DNA of 64,000 bases from Aquila chrysaetos chrysaetos (lineage: Eukaryota > Chordata > Aves > Accipitriformes > Accipitridae). Under the pieces are notes generated by a model. That model searched no databases and was not told the origin of the DNA. It saw only the letters and a program-made list of their open reading frames with translations. The DNA lies in the NCBI RefSeq assembly GCF_900496995.4, contig NC_044005.1, positions 32,427,363 through 32,491,362 on the forward strand, read 5' to 3'. The stretch's first letter is position 1. The number at the start of each line of letters is the position of its first letter. The translations under genes were made by a program, and so were the position numbers. Below are positions 1 to 13,510 of this stretch, one piece after another.

Positions 1-3000
1 AGCTAAGCAAATGGAAAACTAACTGTAAACATTCTGCACTGATTTCTGAAGATAATGCTGTGTACGGCAACCCTGTGGCCATTAAACAATCCTACCTCCC
101 ATAATATAATCTAGTCAATGGTAGATGCTGAGCCCTGCCAAACAATAACAGGAGCAGGACTAAAAGAAAAAATACACCATTTTCCATCTTTTTGAAACAG
201 AGTGCTAACATTAGGCTTAGCTATAAAAAAAAAAAAAAAAAAGCTGCAACTGATAGCTAAAGAAAGGAAAGCATCAATGGGACCTGTGAAGAAATTCCAC
301 CCTTCTTAGTAAACATAAGGAACAACATTTAAATATAGTCCCTGAAGTAACCATAATACAGTGAATCCAATGGCAGTGACTACATGGATGAGAGAATATA
401 CTGGAAATATCCACAGCTTCCTATTTCCTATGGAGCCCAAACCTTTCTTACTGCAATGGAAGATACTTGTCTTCCAACAGCTTTGGTTGTTGGGTAGAGA
501 GCTGTTGGCATTACTCGGGTCTATTCAAATGATTTGGTCTGAAGAATCTCTATAAAAAATTTCATGTAAATATTAGTTCAAATTTGAATATGAATATCAG
601 TTTGACTGCATTTGTAACCAGTTATACTTTGACTTTTTTTTTTTCTCATCTAAATATGTCTTTCCATTGAAGCCAAAATGTTTCATAAAAATGTGTCAGT
701 TTTAATGAAGTTTTCAATGGGAATGTTCTAAATATCCTGGCTTGTCTATTTAGTCATTTCCTAATGAGAGAGTGAAACAAAGAAAGGGTTGGAAAGAGAA
801 ATACACAAACAAAAAAAATCTGTCTTTTTTGGCCCCCAAACAGATATATGCAATTTTATGGCATAAAAATGTTCCAAAGAGTTTTGTTTTATTTCCAAGG
901 TGGAACAAAAAGACATCTCAAACCATACGTATTTTCACAGACTGGGAAATAACACGTTGCCCTTAGGTTAGCTCTAGGTATGACATTTTGTGTTTGCTTC
1001 CTGAAAACAATACAGTAGGTCTGTAATAAGGAATACTTACAAAATATTTTTCAGCTTGAATTCATTAGTAGTCATAAAGGCAATTGCAGTTGACTGTAAT
1101 TTTTATATCTACAATTTTTTTACATGTATTGTGTTGGCCTATATAAATCAGCTCTTTAGAGAAAAGAAGCAGTACTTACAAAGGTAACAAACCAGTACCA
1201 TACGCACAGATGACTCTGAGGATTATGCTCAATTATATTTCAAATAGCATGTCAGTTATATTGACTGTATGTGTATAGGGTATCAGTTAGATTGCATGCA
1301 AATACATTTCAATTTCACATTGATGCTGGCTTCTACAAATGTTTTTGATTTAAGGAGTAAAAAAATCAATTTTTAATTTTTCATTGCTGGATAAGAAGAT
1401 GGAACTGAAAGGATCCATAAGGCTGCCCCTATAATTGCCGTTAGCCATTAAACAGATGCTAGGGTGATACGAATTTACCTCGGTCAGCCCAAGTTCCCTG
1501 AAATTCAGGACGCTGTGCTTGTGCTTCCTGCCTCTAAGGAACTACAGTGTGAACCGGTGTTTGCTGCAAACTGTGTCCATGGCTCTTCACAATGGTCAAG
1601 GACACTAACGGTCCAAGGATCATCTATGCCCTCTGCTGAAGTAAGTCAAAAAACACTTCCCCAAATTTTAGGATTAACTTAATTTAGGATTTATAGTAGA
1701 AGGTCAAAAGCTAGAATTAAGGTGTGTCGGAGGTTGAGAACAAATGTCACAGGTTCCTGTAGTAAAAATCTTAATACGTTAAATAAAACTCCCAGATAAT
1801 CCATGGAATACTATCATATTCCTCATTACAAATGGAGACAAAAAACTATTTAGTGGTCCCTCTGGTCTGATTTGGAGAAAAACAGTCTTCCTAGTCAAAA
1901 TCTGGCAACTGATTTTACCTCAAAGCCACAATCGTGACATGTTATGACTTTTGAAAATGAACCAATACAGCATGCTTTTGTGTCGTTACTCAGATTTTCA
2001 GCTAAGGTAAGCTAGCATAATGTAGACCTATCCATCCTGAAAATAAGAGCACAAATAAATTCACATAGCTAGCTTAATTAACTAATACAATGTAAATTGC
2101 AAATTGCCAAAATTCACAACAAACAGGAAGGGTCTATAGACTGAGGATTATCCACTGAAGTGATTTACAAATAATTTTAAAGGGTAAAAGTAGTAGAAAA
2201 TTTTGTAGCCTGTTTGCAGACAACTGGAGAACAGAAAAAAAAAGCAAAATTTGACACATCAATTATTCATTCTACGTTGTTCAGTTCACTTTAGTTGATA
2301 CTATAGTAGAGACATTTTCTATAAGCTTTTCATACTGCAGTGATGTAAGGCACACACACAGCATAAGAATGAAGGCAGGCCATTTGTTGGCCTCATCTTT
2401 TTTTTTTTTCACTCACAATCATGTAGAGATTCATTGGACTACCCACACTGTTTACAAGGTGGTACATGTATCGCCTATAAAACATCTGTGAAGCACAATA
2501 TCTGCTAAATGTTAGTCAAGGATCGCTTCCTTTCAAAGTGATTATTGATCCACTGTTAAAACAGCTTATAAAAACAACCATTTGAGAAAAGACTTATAAC
2601 TTTCTACTGCTGTTCTATTACACATTTTAAAGTTCTTTTTAGAGGAAATTTCGGTATTGCCAAGTAATTTTTTATTTAATTACAAATGCCTATGAAATCT
2701 AGGAATAAAACAGTATTGGTATTATTTATATTTCTATATAAAGAAAAGATAATGTCCAGGACTGGCTTTTAAAACTATTAATGAGCCCTGGCAATGTGAA
2801 AAAGAGATGGATTAGGTAGATGTAATGAGATATGATTAAAGGGTGTAGGCACTGAAGGGTGTTGGAGAAATTCTTTTCAGAAGGAGTATAATTAGTGTCT
2901 GATAAAAGTACTTAGTAGATGAGATTTTTGAAGAAGAAAGGTTAAGATAAACACATACCATATGACAAACCTGTTTAATCTTTTTCCTTTGGTTCTTTGC

Positions 3001-6000
3001 GTACTGAATAATCTGTTGAAGTTTTATACATAAATAACATTTGTTGAATACTTGATGAAACTTCACAAGACAATTAAAGGGATTTTAATTGCAAAACATA
3101 GAAAGTAGAGTAAATGTTGAAATGTCCTATTGCATTTCCATTATGCATTTCTCTTTTGATTTCTGGAACTTAGATAATAATATGCAACCTTTTCCTGAAA
3201 TTAAACAAACAAATGAACTTCTTAAAAAGCAAGCTTTCTAGAAGTTGCTTAGCAACTTTCAAAGCACTTTTTATTAAATTGGAAGCTACTTCTTTTAGTT
3301 TAGGCTTTAAAATATGCAGCAGCCTAAAGCAAACCATCCCAGCCACCTTTATGTAAGTCCTGGACAGAAGTGCTTTTTTGTCCATTTGACCAATAATATT
3401 TTGTACACTTTAAAATATCTGTTAGAATGAGATATCAGGCCTTTGGTGCTCCACTTTAAAGTGTGAACCTTCGGTCCACAACTGGAGTTTGAAATATGTC
3501 AAATGTTAGTCCAGTTAGAGCACTCATAGAAGAATGGCAGACGAATATATTAGACACTTAGGGATCCAGAAGAGAGGTTCACCATTAAGGGTCTTTCTGA
3601 GCATACATATGCTCGTGCATCTGTGTAAGGAACTTACCGAGTGAAACATGAAAAACTGAAATAACAGCAAGTGCCGCCCCCCCGCATCTGGGGACTTCTC
3701 ACTGAAGGAGAGCTACCGCATCATGATCTCTGGTCTCTATTTTCAAGACCAGCAATGATGGATTCCCATCTTGTTTCCTTGCCCTTAAGACACACTATCT
3801 TTTCTACAATGGTTCATTGCAACAGAAGATTGTTCAGGATTTACAGTATTTCAATAGTTCTTTCCTACTCATGTCTTCATGAGGAGAAGAATTAGTAAAG
3901 CTCAGCATTGGAAGCTCTAGCCTGACACACGGCTTCTGAAATATCTGCTTTGAAAGCTACTTCAGGCCCATGTGCCAAGAGAATCTGCCTGAACACGGCT
4001 ACTTCTCCACATTCAGTCACTGAGCAAAGGAACTCACGTGACAATAGCAGAGCAGAAAAGCAAAACAGCAAGCCTGAGATCAGCCTTTGCGCGGAACCCA
4101 CATTCTGATAGCACCAGCCTTGTTTCAGTGCAAAGGTATAAACCATGATCATCTTTCTCATCATTGAGAACGTATCACCTTAAAGGACTGCAACACATCA
4201 GGAGCAGCTTTTCTTCCTCTGCCAGTGTACAGGAATGTCCGTTGTTTCTTATGACAGACTTCCAGTTGCGCACAGCACGTGTGATACTCGAGTCTCTACA
4301 TGGCATGGAGGGTGGTCCTACTTATGGAAAAATGCACAGTTACACAAAGCAGTCTCTAAATCATTGGCCAAGTTATTCAAGTGTACTTCTTATTCAGAAC
4401 ATAAAACCAGCTCCCACTAGGCATGTAATCTATCCAGAGAACATCTGAAATCCCTACAAGGTGCTGAGTTCAAATGTCTAGCAGAAACTGCCCCAAAAGA
4501 CTTACCGTTATCAGTGAACAAATAAACAAAACAAATAACGCAATTGGCAAAGAGCTCCTGTCCCTAAAAAGCAAAAACCAAGTACACACATCCAGACTTG
4601 AGGATTATTTTCATGAAGCTAGATATGGGCAAGGGGAGCAGTGCTTCTGTGCTATATCAATAGTAGATCAAGATCTTAAAAAGAAATGGAATAGATCATC
4701 TGTCTCATGACTTCGGCAGTTTATACAGATCCTACCAGCCCATTACTAATTAATTAATTATGAGATCTGTAGCTCCTCCAAATATCAAGCAGGCTTTTCA
4801 ATAGAAGCGAATGCAGGGTCCTATTCTAGGTGCCAGAAGGAAGCTTCGAAGTCATTCCCAATCAACAGCCCTAAAAGAAGATTGAAAAACTCAGTTTCTT
4901 GGCAGTAATATGTTACTTCTGAAGTGTCATGATAGCACCCTGTAAGTCAGCATTGTTCAGCATTGTTAACATGTTCATTGTTGCTTCTTTTTAAGCTTCA
5001 GCTAAATATGATGCCCCCAAAAATCTGCAATAACTGATTTTTTAAATGAGTATCCCAAGCTAGTACGCTAATTTGGCTTGCATTTTTGTGAAAGTATAAA
5101 TTCTAAAAATGTACAGATGAAAGATACTGTTAGATCATCTATTCCTTGTCAATGAAAGGACGTTCCTCAGATTACATTATTCTCTACATTTTTTGCAAAC
5201 TTGGCATCAAATGGTGATTCACGGGTCTTCCAGCATTTAATTGAAGAATCTTTTCCACCAGATTCCATCAAACCATCAATCATGACAATTTCAAGAACAT
5301 TCAGGCCTAATTTTTACAGATTTTTAGTGTTAGTCCATTTCTCCCCATGATAATCCAGGCAGGACCATCAGGCAAGGAGGCAAAGATTCGATGGACTCTG
5401 GAGGAGCAGGAAAGAAAACAGAAGTGCCAGGAGTTCATTGTGTTGCAGGAGGAGAAGGTGAGGAAGTTATTTGGAGAGGATAAGGCAGCTGGGCCACTTC
5501 CTTCTCACACACATATCTTGTATGCATCTGCTCACACATCTCCTTATGGAAGTCCTGATGCCCAAGTTTCTTCCTGTAAACCAACGACACTGTATTTCAT
5601 AGTTTCAATAGAGGTCATGGTGGAGATGTACAGGGAAAGTCAGGACATCTTTAGGATCTACATGAAAACAAGGCAACAAGCACTTTTCTGCTTTGCTTGT
5701 AGGGGCATGGATGTGTCAGGAGACTCTTAGAGACATTCACAGAGGTGGCTTCATGTGCTGCAAAACAGAGACAGTGCTCAGACACCCATAGACCAGCACT
5801 ATTTTCTGCTGTGAGCTCTCTGGATACCACAAGCTGTGGCCTGCCCCATCTTTGGGACAGGAATTACATAGGCTGGAAATCAGTAGGATCACCCTGCTCT
5901 GTAAAGCACTTCTACCTGCTTGCCTTCACTGCTGTTAGGATTTCTTTCCTCTTCATTCTCTCTTTTTTCTTGATACGGTCTTAATGTTGCTGTTGTTGCT

Positions 6001-7545
6001 GATGCTGCTGTTCTGCTTGAATCAGGAACCAAAACCATGTGACTTTTCCTAGCTCTCTACTTTTTTGCAGTTTCTGCACCCCTCAGACTGATGGCACAGC
6101 CTCCAAAGCAACAACTCTGGGCCTTTCATTGGTGAGTCTTGAAGATGCAGTAGAAACACACTGCAAAGAGAAAGAAAGGAGCTTGCCTATAGGTACTCTG
6201 CACTTTTCACTCAGCTCATTTTAAGCTGACAGAAACTGGTTGCAGTGTTTGAGTGACAGAATATACCCCATCCAAAATGGAAGTTGGTGGAGAGGAGAGG
6301 AGCATCAGAAACATAATGAAAATCTTTAGTAAAGATGGGGGGTGGCATCCTGTTTGAAGGGAAAATGGTGGACTAAGCCCTGCTGGCCTTAAATGCTTCA
6401 AGTGTTTCTGAAAACAGAGAACTGAAACCCATCATTGATTTGCTTTTTTTACAAAGGGAGATTATGACTAATATTTTCTGCTATAGAATTCCCAGTGTGT
6501 GTGGTTTAGTGTTCCCTACAATTGTGAGACACTGGTTCATGATTTTCTTTAAATGTGAACTTAAAGGGACTCTTTTCTGCTGTGTTCTCACTTGCTTTTG
6601 CTTTTTTCTTTTTTTCTGACTACACTCAAATAGGTTCTACTTCTAGGTGAAGGGAGTATTTCCCTCCTCCCCTCTCCCCAAAATAAAAAGTGGCTTTTCC
6701 AAGTATCAGTCTCCTTCAGGAAGGTCTCTGCAATCTGTTGAAGATTAGGGACACATTGTATGCAGGAAGAAAGTTGTCAGGGATTAGATCAGGCAGTTGG
6801 GGGCGGGTAGAATCACCACGCTGATCTGAGACACTGCAAGGCATCCAGCTTGTGTCAGGGAAACACGTATCTTTTCCCCACTACTTTCAAGGAGTTGAAA
6901 CAACTATTTGAAAAATAGGGAGAAATCGCTCCTAACCTCACGCTTAAAACAATAGTGAGATTTAGGCACCCATCATTCTGAGATGAAGCTTTAGGAAAAT
7001 ATTGGCCCTCTTTTCACCTCTCAGACTGTCAGAAAATTCTTTTCGTGTTCAGTTTCAGAAAACCCTAAAAATAATGGATAGTCCCTTTCAGAAATTGCCA
7101 GTAACACCCCATTCTTCCCAGGTTTTCAGAGCTCACAGTAGTGGCTGCATAGATGAGGCCATCACGAGCCAGAGACATCATCAGCACAGAACACTCTGCT
7201 GCTATGTACTGAGACTCTGAAAAAGAGCCTTCTTGCTTATTTTCCTAAAATAATTAAAATGCATCACTTAAGTTCCGATTTGCTAAAAAAAAAAAAAAAA
7301 AAAAAAGGCGTGGGAGCATAAATGTTTTGGCTCTGAGCTGACAGTAAATATATCTTCCTATCATGTTTTTATTTTACCATTTTTAATGCATCTCTCCTTC
7401 CTAGCCCCTTCCCCTCCCCCATTAATTCCTGAAGTGTTTGAAAGAGCCCTGGAGCTTGCAGCGTTCTCTCTCCCCTCTTTGCAGCGGAGGATCAAATGTA
7501 TTGCTTTCCCCCTTCGCATGCCTGATGACGGGATGGACGTATCGG
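1..7545. other. AT-rich non-coding desert (FOXG1 3' side)
   Basis: No gene supported. Mostly unique AT-rich sequence with few CpGs. Simple features are A18 at 225-242, TAAT repeats at about 4747-4760 and A22 at 7285-7306. The longest ATG-started frame (5347-5730, 127 codons) has no recognisable domain. In human a long non-coding RNA (LINC01551) lies downstream of FOXG1. A bird equivalent could be here, but I cannot identify exons from sequence. Confidence 0.6.
7285..7306. repeat. Poly(A) tract A22
   Basis: Uninterrupted run of 22 A. No retroposed body is recognisable upstream, so it is called a simple repeat. Confidence 0.9.
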
Positions 7546-7549
7546 TTCA

Positions 7550-7905
7550 GCCGAGATTTGTCTGCAAGGGCACACGGGGAGAGCGTGCGGCAGCAGCCCC
7601 CGCGGCGGGAAGCCGGAGGAGGCACCGCTCCTCGGGGCCGAACCCCGGGCAGGGGGAGCGCTGGGGCGCCCGGCCCCGCGGAGCGGCGCCCGGCCCCGCG
7701 GAGCGGCGCGGCGCGGCGCGGAGCTTCTCCGCGGCGGGGCCGGCCGAGGCAGCCGTGCCCGCCGGCGGCCCGCCGCACGGCCGCGCATCCTCGGTGGCCT
7801 GGGATCAGGCTCACCCGTGCCCGTGAGGGTGTCGGGTTTGGTTTGGGGCTTCGGGGCGGGGGGGTGTTGTCCTTCGTTGATGGGGGTTTTTAACCCGCAA
7901 AACAG
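7550..7905. other. CpG island 1
   Basis: Abrupt change to very GC- and CpG-rich sequence between AT-rich flanks. Long overlapping frames on both strands are compositional. It contains a tandem duplicated 20-mer. It may be a promoter of an unannotated RNA or a Polycomb-type island; neither can be read from sequence. Confidence 0.75.
7665..7721. repeat. 20-bp tandem duplication plus GGCGC repeats
   Basis: A 20-base unit at 7665-7684 is repeated exactly at 7685-7704, followed directly by GGCGC pentamer repeats to about 7721. Confidence 0.9.
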
Positions 7906-7986
7906 GTCGTGGGGGCGTTACCCCAAATTCTTCCACTGCTGACTGGCTACACCGGGAGAGGAGTTTCTTAGATTAAACTTGGGGAA

Positions 7987-8020
7987 ATATATATATAGAT
8001 ATATATATACAGATAGATAT
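7987..8020. repeat. AT/GATA-type simple repeat
   Basis: Alternating TA with ATAG interruptions. Confidence 0.85.
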
Positions 8021-8379
8021 AATTAAAAATCTTCGTTCCCCTCGAAAGCTGAGAGATGTCTGTTACTTGCACGTTGTGCAGAGAAGCCAGCTCGATATTA
8101 ATTTAAGAAGGGTAACTGCAGCACTGCTGGTGATGTTCATTTGCAATTCCTACACACTGGCTATTATGTGCAGTGAACTAATCCTGCCTTGCCTTGGAAA
8201 CAGAGCTTTTACTTAGCTCACTGCGCTCCTCAGATTTCCTTCATAAGAGAGCCGTTGTTTTGCTGGGATTTTATGATTATTAATAACATTACATAGAAAT
8301 TTGAATGCTCCCGACACGTGTGTGGAGCTTTCCTTCTTTGTCGCTTTTTCTGGCCTTTTATCTCCTGAACTTCTGGGGT

Positions 8380-8960
8380 CCTGCCGTGCTCCCCTTGCCG
8401 TGGGACGGGGAAGCCTAGAGCACCCACGTTTCGTTCCTCCTCCCTGCTGCAGCTGCCGGGGGTGAATACTAGACCGTAGGCACTGCATAATGGCCAACCC
8501 TCTCACACCCTGTATCGGTGTCCGGCCGCGGAGGACCGCCGAGCTTTAATTGCATCCATCTGCTGGCATTTGCTGGAAGGGTGAGCGATACGGGCCGTGC
8601 TTCACACCAGGGAATTCGTCCCCGGGAGAGCTGCTTCTCCTCGTAAGCAGCCACTAACTCGGGCAAAATTCTGGCAGGGGTGTCTCTGGCCGCTGAACTT
8701 CGGTCCTGAAATCCTGAGCCCGCTGAAACGAAGCGAGCCCTTGCCTCTGCGGCCCCTTGCAAGCCAAGACCGGCCCCTCCAAGGAAAGAAAACCCAGCGG
8801 CCGATGCAAACGGCCCCCCGTCCATCCACCCGTCCACATTTTCCCAGAGCACGGAGTGCACCCGAAGGCAGGGAGCGACCCCGCAGCCCCGGGCCGGGAC
8901 AGACCTCCTTTAGTCCGGGCCTGAGAGATTGGAGCGTCTGCTGGCCGGTAGTTAAGACGC
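8380..8960. other. CpG-enriched segment 2 (weak island)
   Basis: Moderately GC-rich with frequent CpG, less dense than the neighbouring island. Frames on both strands (up to 160 codons) have no homology I recognise and overlap each other, as expected from base composition. Confidence 0.5.
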
Positions 8961-10276
8961 GTTTAAAGCGTTTATTGGCATCATGGCAATACAGTGCACG
9001 GTCAAAAACAACGCAAGAAGTTACAGGCTCAGCCACGGCAGCCTTCCCCGTCAAGCCCGAGGAAGAAGCCTGAGATCTGCACAAAGTTACCCGAGGAACT
9101 AAACCGTGTTTGCAATTTTAGTGGGTTTTGGTTTATGTCATCCCTTCTCTCCCCCTTTGCCCCCCCGTATCCGATCCCCTACCCCGGGGCAGGTCTTGCT
9201 CCCTATGATTGTTCAGCAGTTACCGAGCAGCCTGGCTTAACCTCGGACATCTGCCTGGGAGCTTTCGGGACTGATCACTTTGTAAAGGACTGTCCTTCGA
9301 GTCGTCTTGGATCCGGATTTCACGGCGTCATCTCGGAGGGGTCCGGCGGTGCCTCTGCCTCTCCCCTGGGCTCTAGCGCGTTTGGCAAGCGCAGCCTTCC
9401 CTTCTCCCGGGATGAGGGACTCGTGTTTACACTCCAGACAGCCACTAACTTCTCCCATCTCTCCCTCCCAAACCCCACTGCCTCCCCCCCCGCATTTTTC
9501 TTTTTGGTTCTAGCGAACAAAAACCGGCATTTGGTGCCAGCACACTGTCCTGTTCTGCTTTTGCATCATGACCACGCAGACCTCATTCATCACGGATCCT
9601 TCTCCTGGACAGTTCCCCACTTTGGCTGTCAGGCGTTTCTCGTCACGTCACCTTCTTCCTCCACAGATACCTAATCAGGGAGAGAGCACATCCCAGGCAC
9701 AGCCGCAGGCAGAAGAGCCCGCCCCCCCCATACCCCCCCCGTGCTCCCTGCGACAGCCCTTCAGGCCCCATGGCTCGGTTTTCCCAGGGCTCAAGAAATA
9801 CAGGAACAGAGAAGAGGGCCCACCTCTGCAGGACCTGCTGCTAAGGCAGCTTCCCGGGGACCCAAGCTAAGGGTACCGATTTAGTGACGAATTTCCCCAA
9901 GCCGGACACGACAGCCCCAGACACCTTTCTGACTGGGCTGTTCACATCAGTCCCTGCCAAAATACTTGCAATGTTGGAGAACGATGCTGCTGAGATAGTT
10001 AACGGCGCCTGAAGGTAGCCTAGGAAATACTGAGTGGCTGGTTAGCAGGGAGTGGAAAAAGGAGATGCCGAGGACAGTATTTCAGGGGGTCCTAAAAAAG
10101 CCCCAGTAGATCGCCATTTTTCAGAAGAAAGGTAGAGATACGAGGGCATCTGTTTAACCCTTTTATTAGTCTTTTTAAAAAGCAGGAAATAAAGTAAAAT
10201 CTTTAAATGACGGCTGACGACTCACATGGTTGGTAGCTTGCAACTACCGGCTACCGCAAGATGTGCATGTGGCATT

Positions 10277-10365
10277 TAAAAAAAAAAAACAACAAAAAAA
10301 CAAACAAACAAACAAAAAAACCGAACAAAACAAAAACCAACCAAACAAAAAACCACAACAGGGAC
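10277..10365. repeat. CAAA-type A-rich simple repeat
   Basis: A runs interspersed with CAAA and CCAA units. Confidence 0.85.
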
Positions 10366-12079
10366 TGTAGGCCCAAACTCCTGTGAGTCACAGTGTTTAA
10401 TAACTAACTAGGTTTGACTCCACATGACTCTGTGTGTTTGTATTTCCATTGTCAAAGAATAAGGGTGTATGTTCTTCACATGTTAGATTTGCAATTTCAT
10501 GTTGATTTCAACATTCCCTAACGACCCATCCCACAGAGGTGTCTAAAAGCACCTACAGATTATCTCCCATCTCTCTACTACTCTAATGTGACACACCTAC
10601 CTACATTTTAGGGGTACATCATTTGAGACAGATTTACAGTTCAACCCTCTCAGCAGACAGGAGGAGAGATCTGCGTGGAATATAAATTCAAGAATGTAAT
10701 TCTTTCTCAAACAAATAATCTGCTCCCTTTCAAATATAATTAATGTTTTGATAGTGCATTTCTTGTGAGAGAGAGATACAAAAACAGAGGCAACCTCTTG
10801 GATCTCTGTTTGTATATTTGCATCAGGAATTTACAGTACCTATCTTGTGAATGTGACAGATAGAATTTTTTAAACATTTAGAAGTTTATTTATTAGCAGA
10901 ACTACAGCGGGAAACTGATAGGTCTTTACTATCCACCGAGCCCATTTTACGCACGTTTTTGTTGCAAAGGAAATTGCAGTTGCAGGAGGAGGGCATTAGC
11001 CTTTCATTGGGATGAGAAATGTTCCCTAGCTCTCAGGATGCAGCCTTCTGTCCTGTTGTGCTTGGGAGGCACATGTCCTTGCTCTTTGTCTTTCATTCTC
11101 CTCTATCTTTCCTCCGTGGGGCTGAGCCTACATCCCTTTTTTCGCCCGCAGGGAGTTAAGGAAAACAGTGGGAACAACATTTCGGTTTTGACAGTCTTCA
11201 GCGTTCAGACTGGTCCCGGCACCGACGTGTTTCAAGTCATCTACTCTGAACAAACCCGTGTTTGAAAATGCCCAGAACATTTCTCAGAAGTTTGTTAAAT
11301 ACTGTTATGTGATCGTATGGCTCATTAGTTATAGATCCGCTACCAAATCCAGCGGGGCTGAGTTATCTTTTTTTCCTTCTCCCCCTCTCTCCCTCTCTTT
11401 TCTTCTCTCTTTTCTTTCTAACACCGGTTTCAGAGGAAGGTACGCAAAGGAGATTCTGTCGCGCTTAGGGACAAGAAATTGAACGATATTTATTCTCAAT
11501 GCCTACATCGTTTCTAGTGGTGAAATTGCCTCGGTGGGGAAAAAAAAAAAAAAAAAAATCTATGTTTTAACTCCAAATGCTACAAACGCTGGAGATCGGC
11601 TTGAGACCAAAGCCATCTGGATACTCCTATTCAGTTCATGAATGGCCAGATTCGACTTCCACCAGTATCAAAACTAAATTTCCCATTCGTATCACTGGAA
11701 CCTGCATTGGGTCCCCATTAAGTCTATAGCCTAGCAATACATTTTGGCATGCCGTTTATTTTCCAATGACATATTATTTTTGAAAATTCGAGTATTAAGC
11801 GGAACAGGAGAGAAATTTTTAAAAGTATTGCTTTCCAGCCGGGGTTGCCTTGTCTCGCTTTTCTCAAACCGGTATTTTCAAAGAAAGGGAGGACACATCT
11901 GAAAATGACTTTTCACAGTGAGAACCAGACCTGTAGTTGGTCTGGAAGTCTTTAGGAACAATAAACATTAGCAATATGCGTCATTACAAACCCTAGAAAA
12001 TAATCAGTGGACATAAAGGAGTGGGGTTTGCATTTTCAGAATAGTGCAAGGCCCTGGCTAGTCTGATGGCAGGCTTTCT

Positions 12080-12172
12080 TAAAAAACAAACAAACAAACA
12101 ACAAAAACCAACCAACCAACCAAAACAAAAAAAAAAAACCCACAGCCAAACAACAACAAAAAAAAAACAACT
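12080..12172. repeat. CAAA/CCAA A-rich simple repeat
   Basis: Units CAAA then CCAA, then A runs with CAACAA. Similar in type to the repeat near 10.3 kb. Confidence 0.85.
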
Positions 12173-13099
12173 CCAAAATTTTTCTCCGGAATTTATAGTT
12201 TCTGGATAGACTGTTACAGAGCACAGAGTGTTACCTCCCCACACAGGAGTAAGATCACTTGGATTTGGAGTGTACAATATCGTAACGCTCTTTTTAATTT
12301 TATGATATGGGTTCTTTAGATTTACCTTTTCTAGAAACGCCTGAAATGTCTTGTAAACACCTGGACACTATGACAGAGAGAACCTTGGTTCGATACAGAG
12401 TTACCAACCTCAGTCATTGAGATCCAATTAATTCGATGTTTGCCTCCAGTGATCTGTGAAAAAAACATACGGGGGGGGGGAACACAAAAAAGGAAAATAT
12501 TTACCGCATTGATCCGATAATATCTAGGAAAATGTCAAATACACACTTTTTAACTGATTTCTTTAAAAATACTAAAAAAGAATATAAAGAACTTCGGTAC
12601 CTTTGGGATATGCAACTGGTCTTTTTTTTTCGTCAAAGGCTAACATTCGGGACGATCGCACTTACGTTCAGAAAATATTGTTATTTTTCTTAATGGGGAA
12701 AATTGGACTCCCGCGACTTAGATCTGTGGTTTTTAGAACTGGGATGGAAATTGGACTGACACCACTTTGCACTTTAACAATCGGATTTCGTCAGGGTACA
12801 AGTTGTTTGTTTAACCCGACAGCTCCGTGCACCCCATCGCACGCTTTTACACACTCATTAAAACGATTATTCACGACCTGTCGAGTGTTTTCTCGTTCAT
12901 TCACAGGAAAGACTTAGCGCTCTAAGATTCAAGCGCATACGGTCAGCTATACCACGGGCCGAGAGGAGAGATTACTTATCTCTGCGATCATCTGATGCGA
13001 GGCCGTCTTATCTCTCGAGGTTGTAAAGCAGCAGTTGCTGGAGGTAAAAGAAGAAGAAGGAAAAAAAAAAAAATCCCCCACCCCCCCACCCCCCGCCCC

Positions 13100-13510
13100 G
13101 ACAAAACTTGCCGAAAGCAAAAGACAAGGAAGAAACGAAGAGCGCTGCTGGTCGCGGAGAAGGGCTTCCCGCTCGCTCAGCACCGCAGCACCGGACGGGC
13201 CGGGGGGGGGCGGGCGGGGGGGCGGTCTGCGCCCCGGCGGGGGTCGGGGCAGCGCGGACGGGACGGGACGGGACGGGACGGGACGGGAGGAGGCGGCCTT
13301 CCCTCCCCGCACCTGGCCTTCGCACCGGCCCCCGCCGCCATCCATCTCGTCCGGAGCTCGCCCTCCGCCGCCGAGGTGCCTGTGCCAGCACGGTCGAAGC
13401 GGAGAAGGAAAAATATTGATAAAGCAGAGCCCTCCCCGAAACGGCCGCAGAAGGAAAATCCCCAGTGTTGGGGAGGGGGAGACGGGGGGGGACGGAGCGG
13501 GGGGAAGCGT
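13100..13510. other. CpG island 3
   Basis: Dense CpG and G-rich sequence between AT-richer flanks, with a pentanucleotide array at its centre. Overlapping frames of 100-250 codons on both strands reflect composition only. Confidence 0.75.
13256..13285. repeat. (GGACG)6 pentanucleotide repeat
   Basis: Six perfect GGACG units inside a CpG island, each carrying one CpG. Confidence 0.95.

Larger units (their letters stand above)
8961..13099. other. Non-coding interval
   Basis: No gene supported. Mixed-composition unique sequence with C-rich patches at 9150-9190 and 9480-9760, an A/CAAA-rich repeat at about 10277-10365, A19 at 11540-11558, an A-rich CAAA/CCAA repeat at about 12080-12170 and G10 at 12471-12480. 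The 226-codon frame at 8994-9674 looks compositional, with no domain. Confidence 0.6.

Noticed and set aside
5347-5730. 127-codon ATG frame with a charged, coiled-coil-like start and an internal AAGGTGAGG donor-like site
   Set aside because: No domain recognised, no acceptor or partner exon evident, and the length is compatible with chance; RNA data would be needed.
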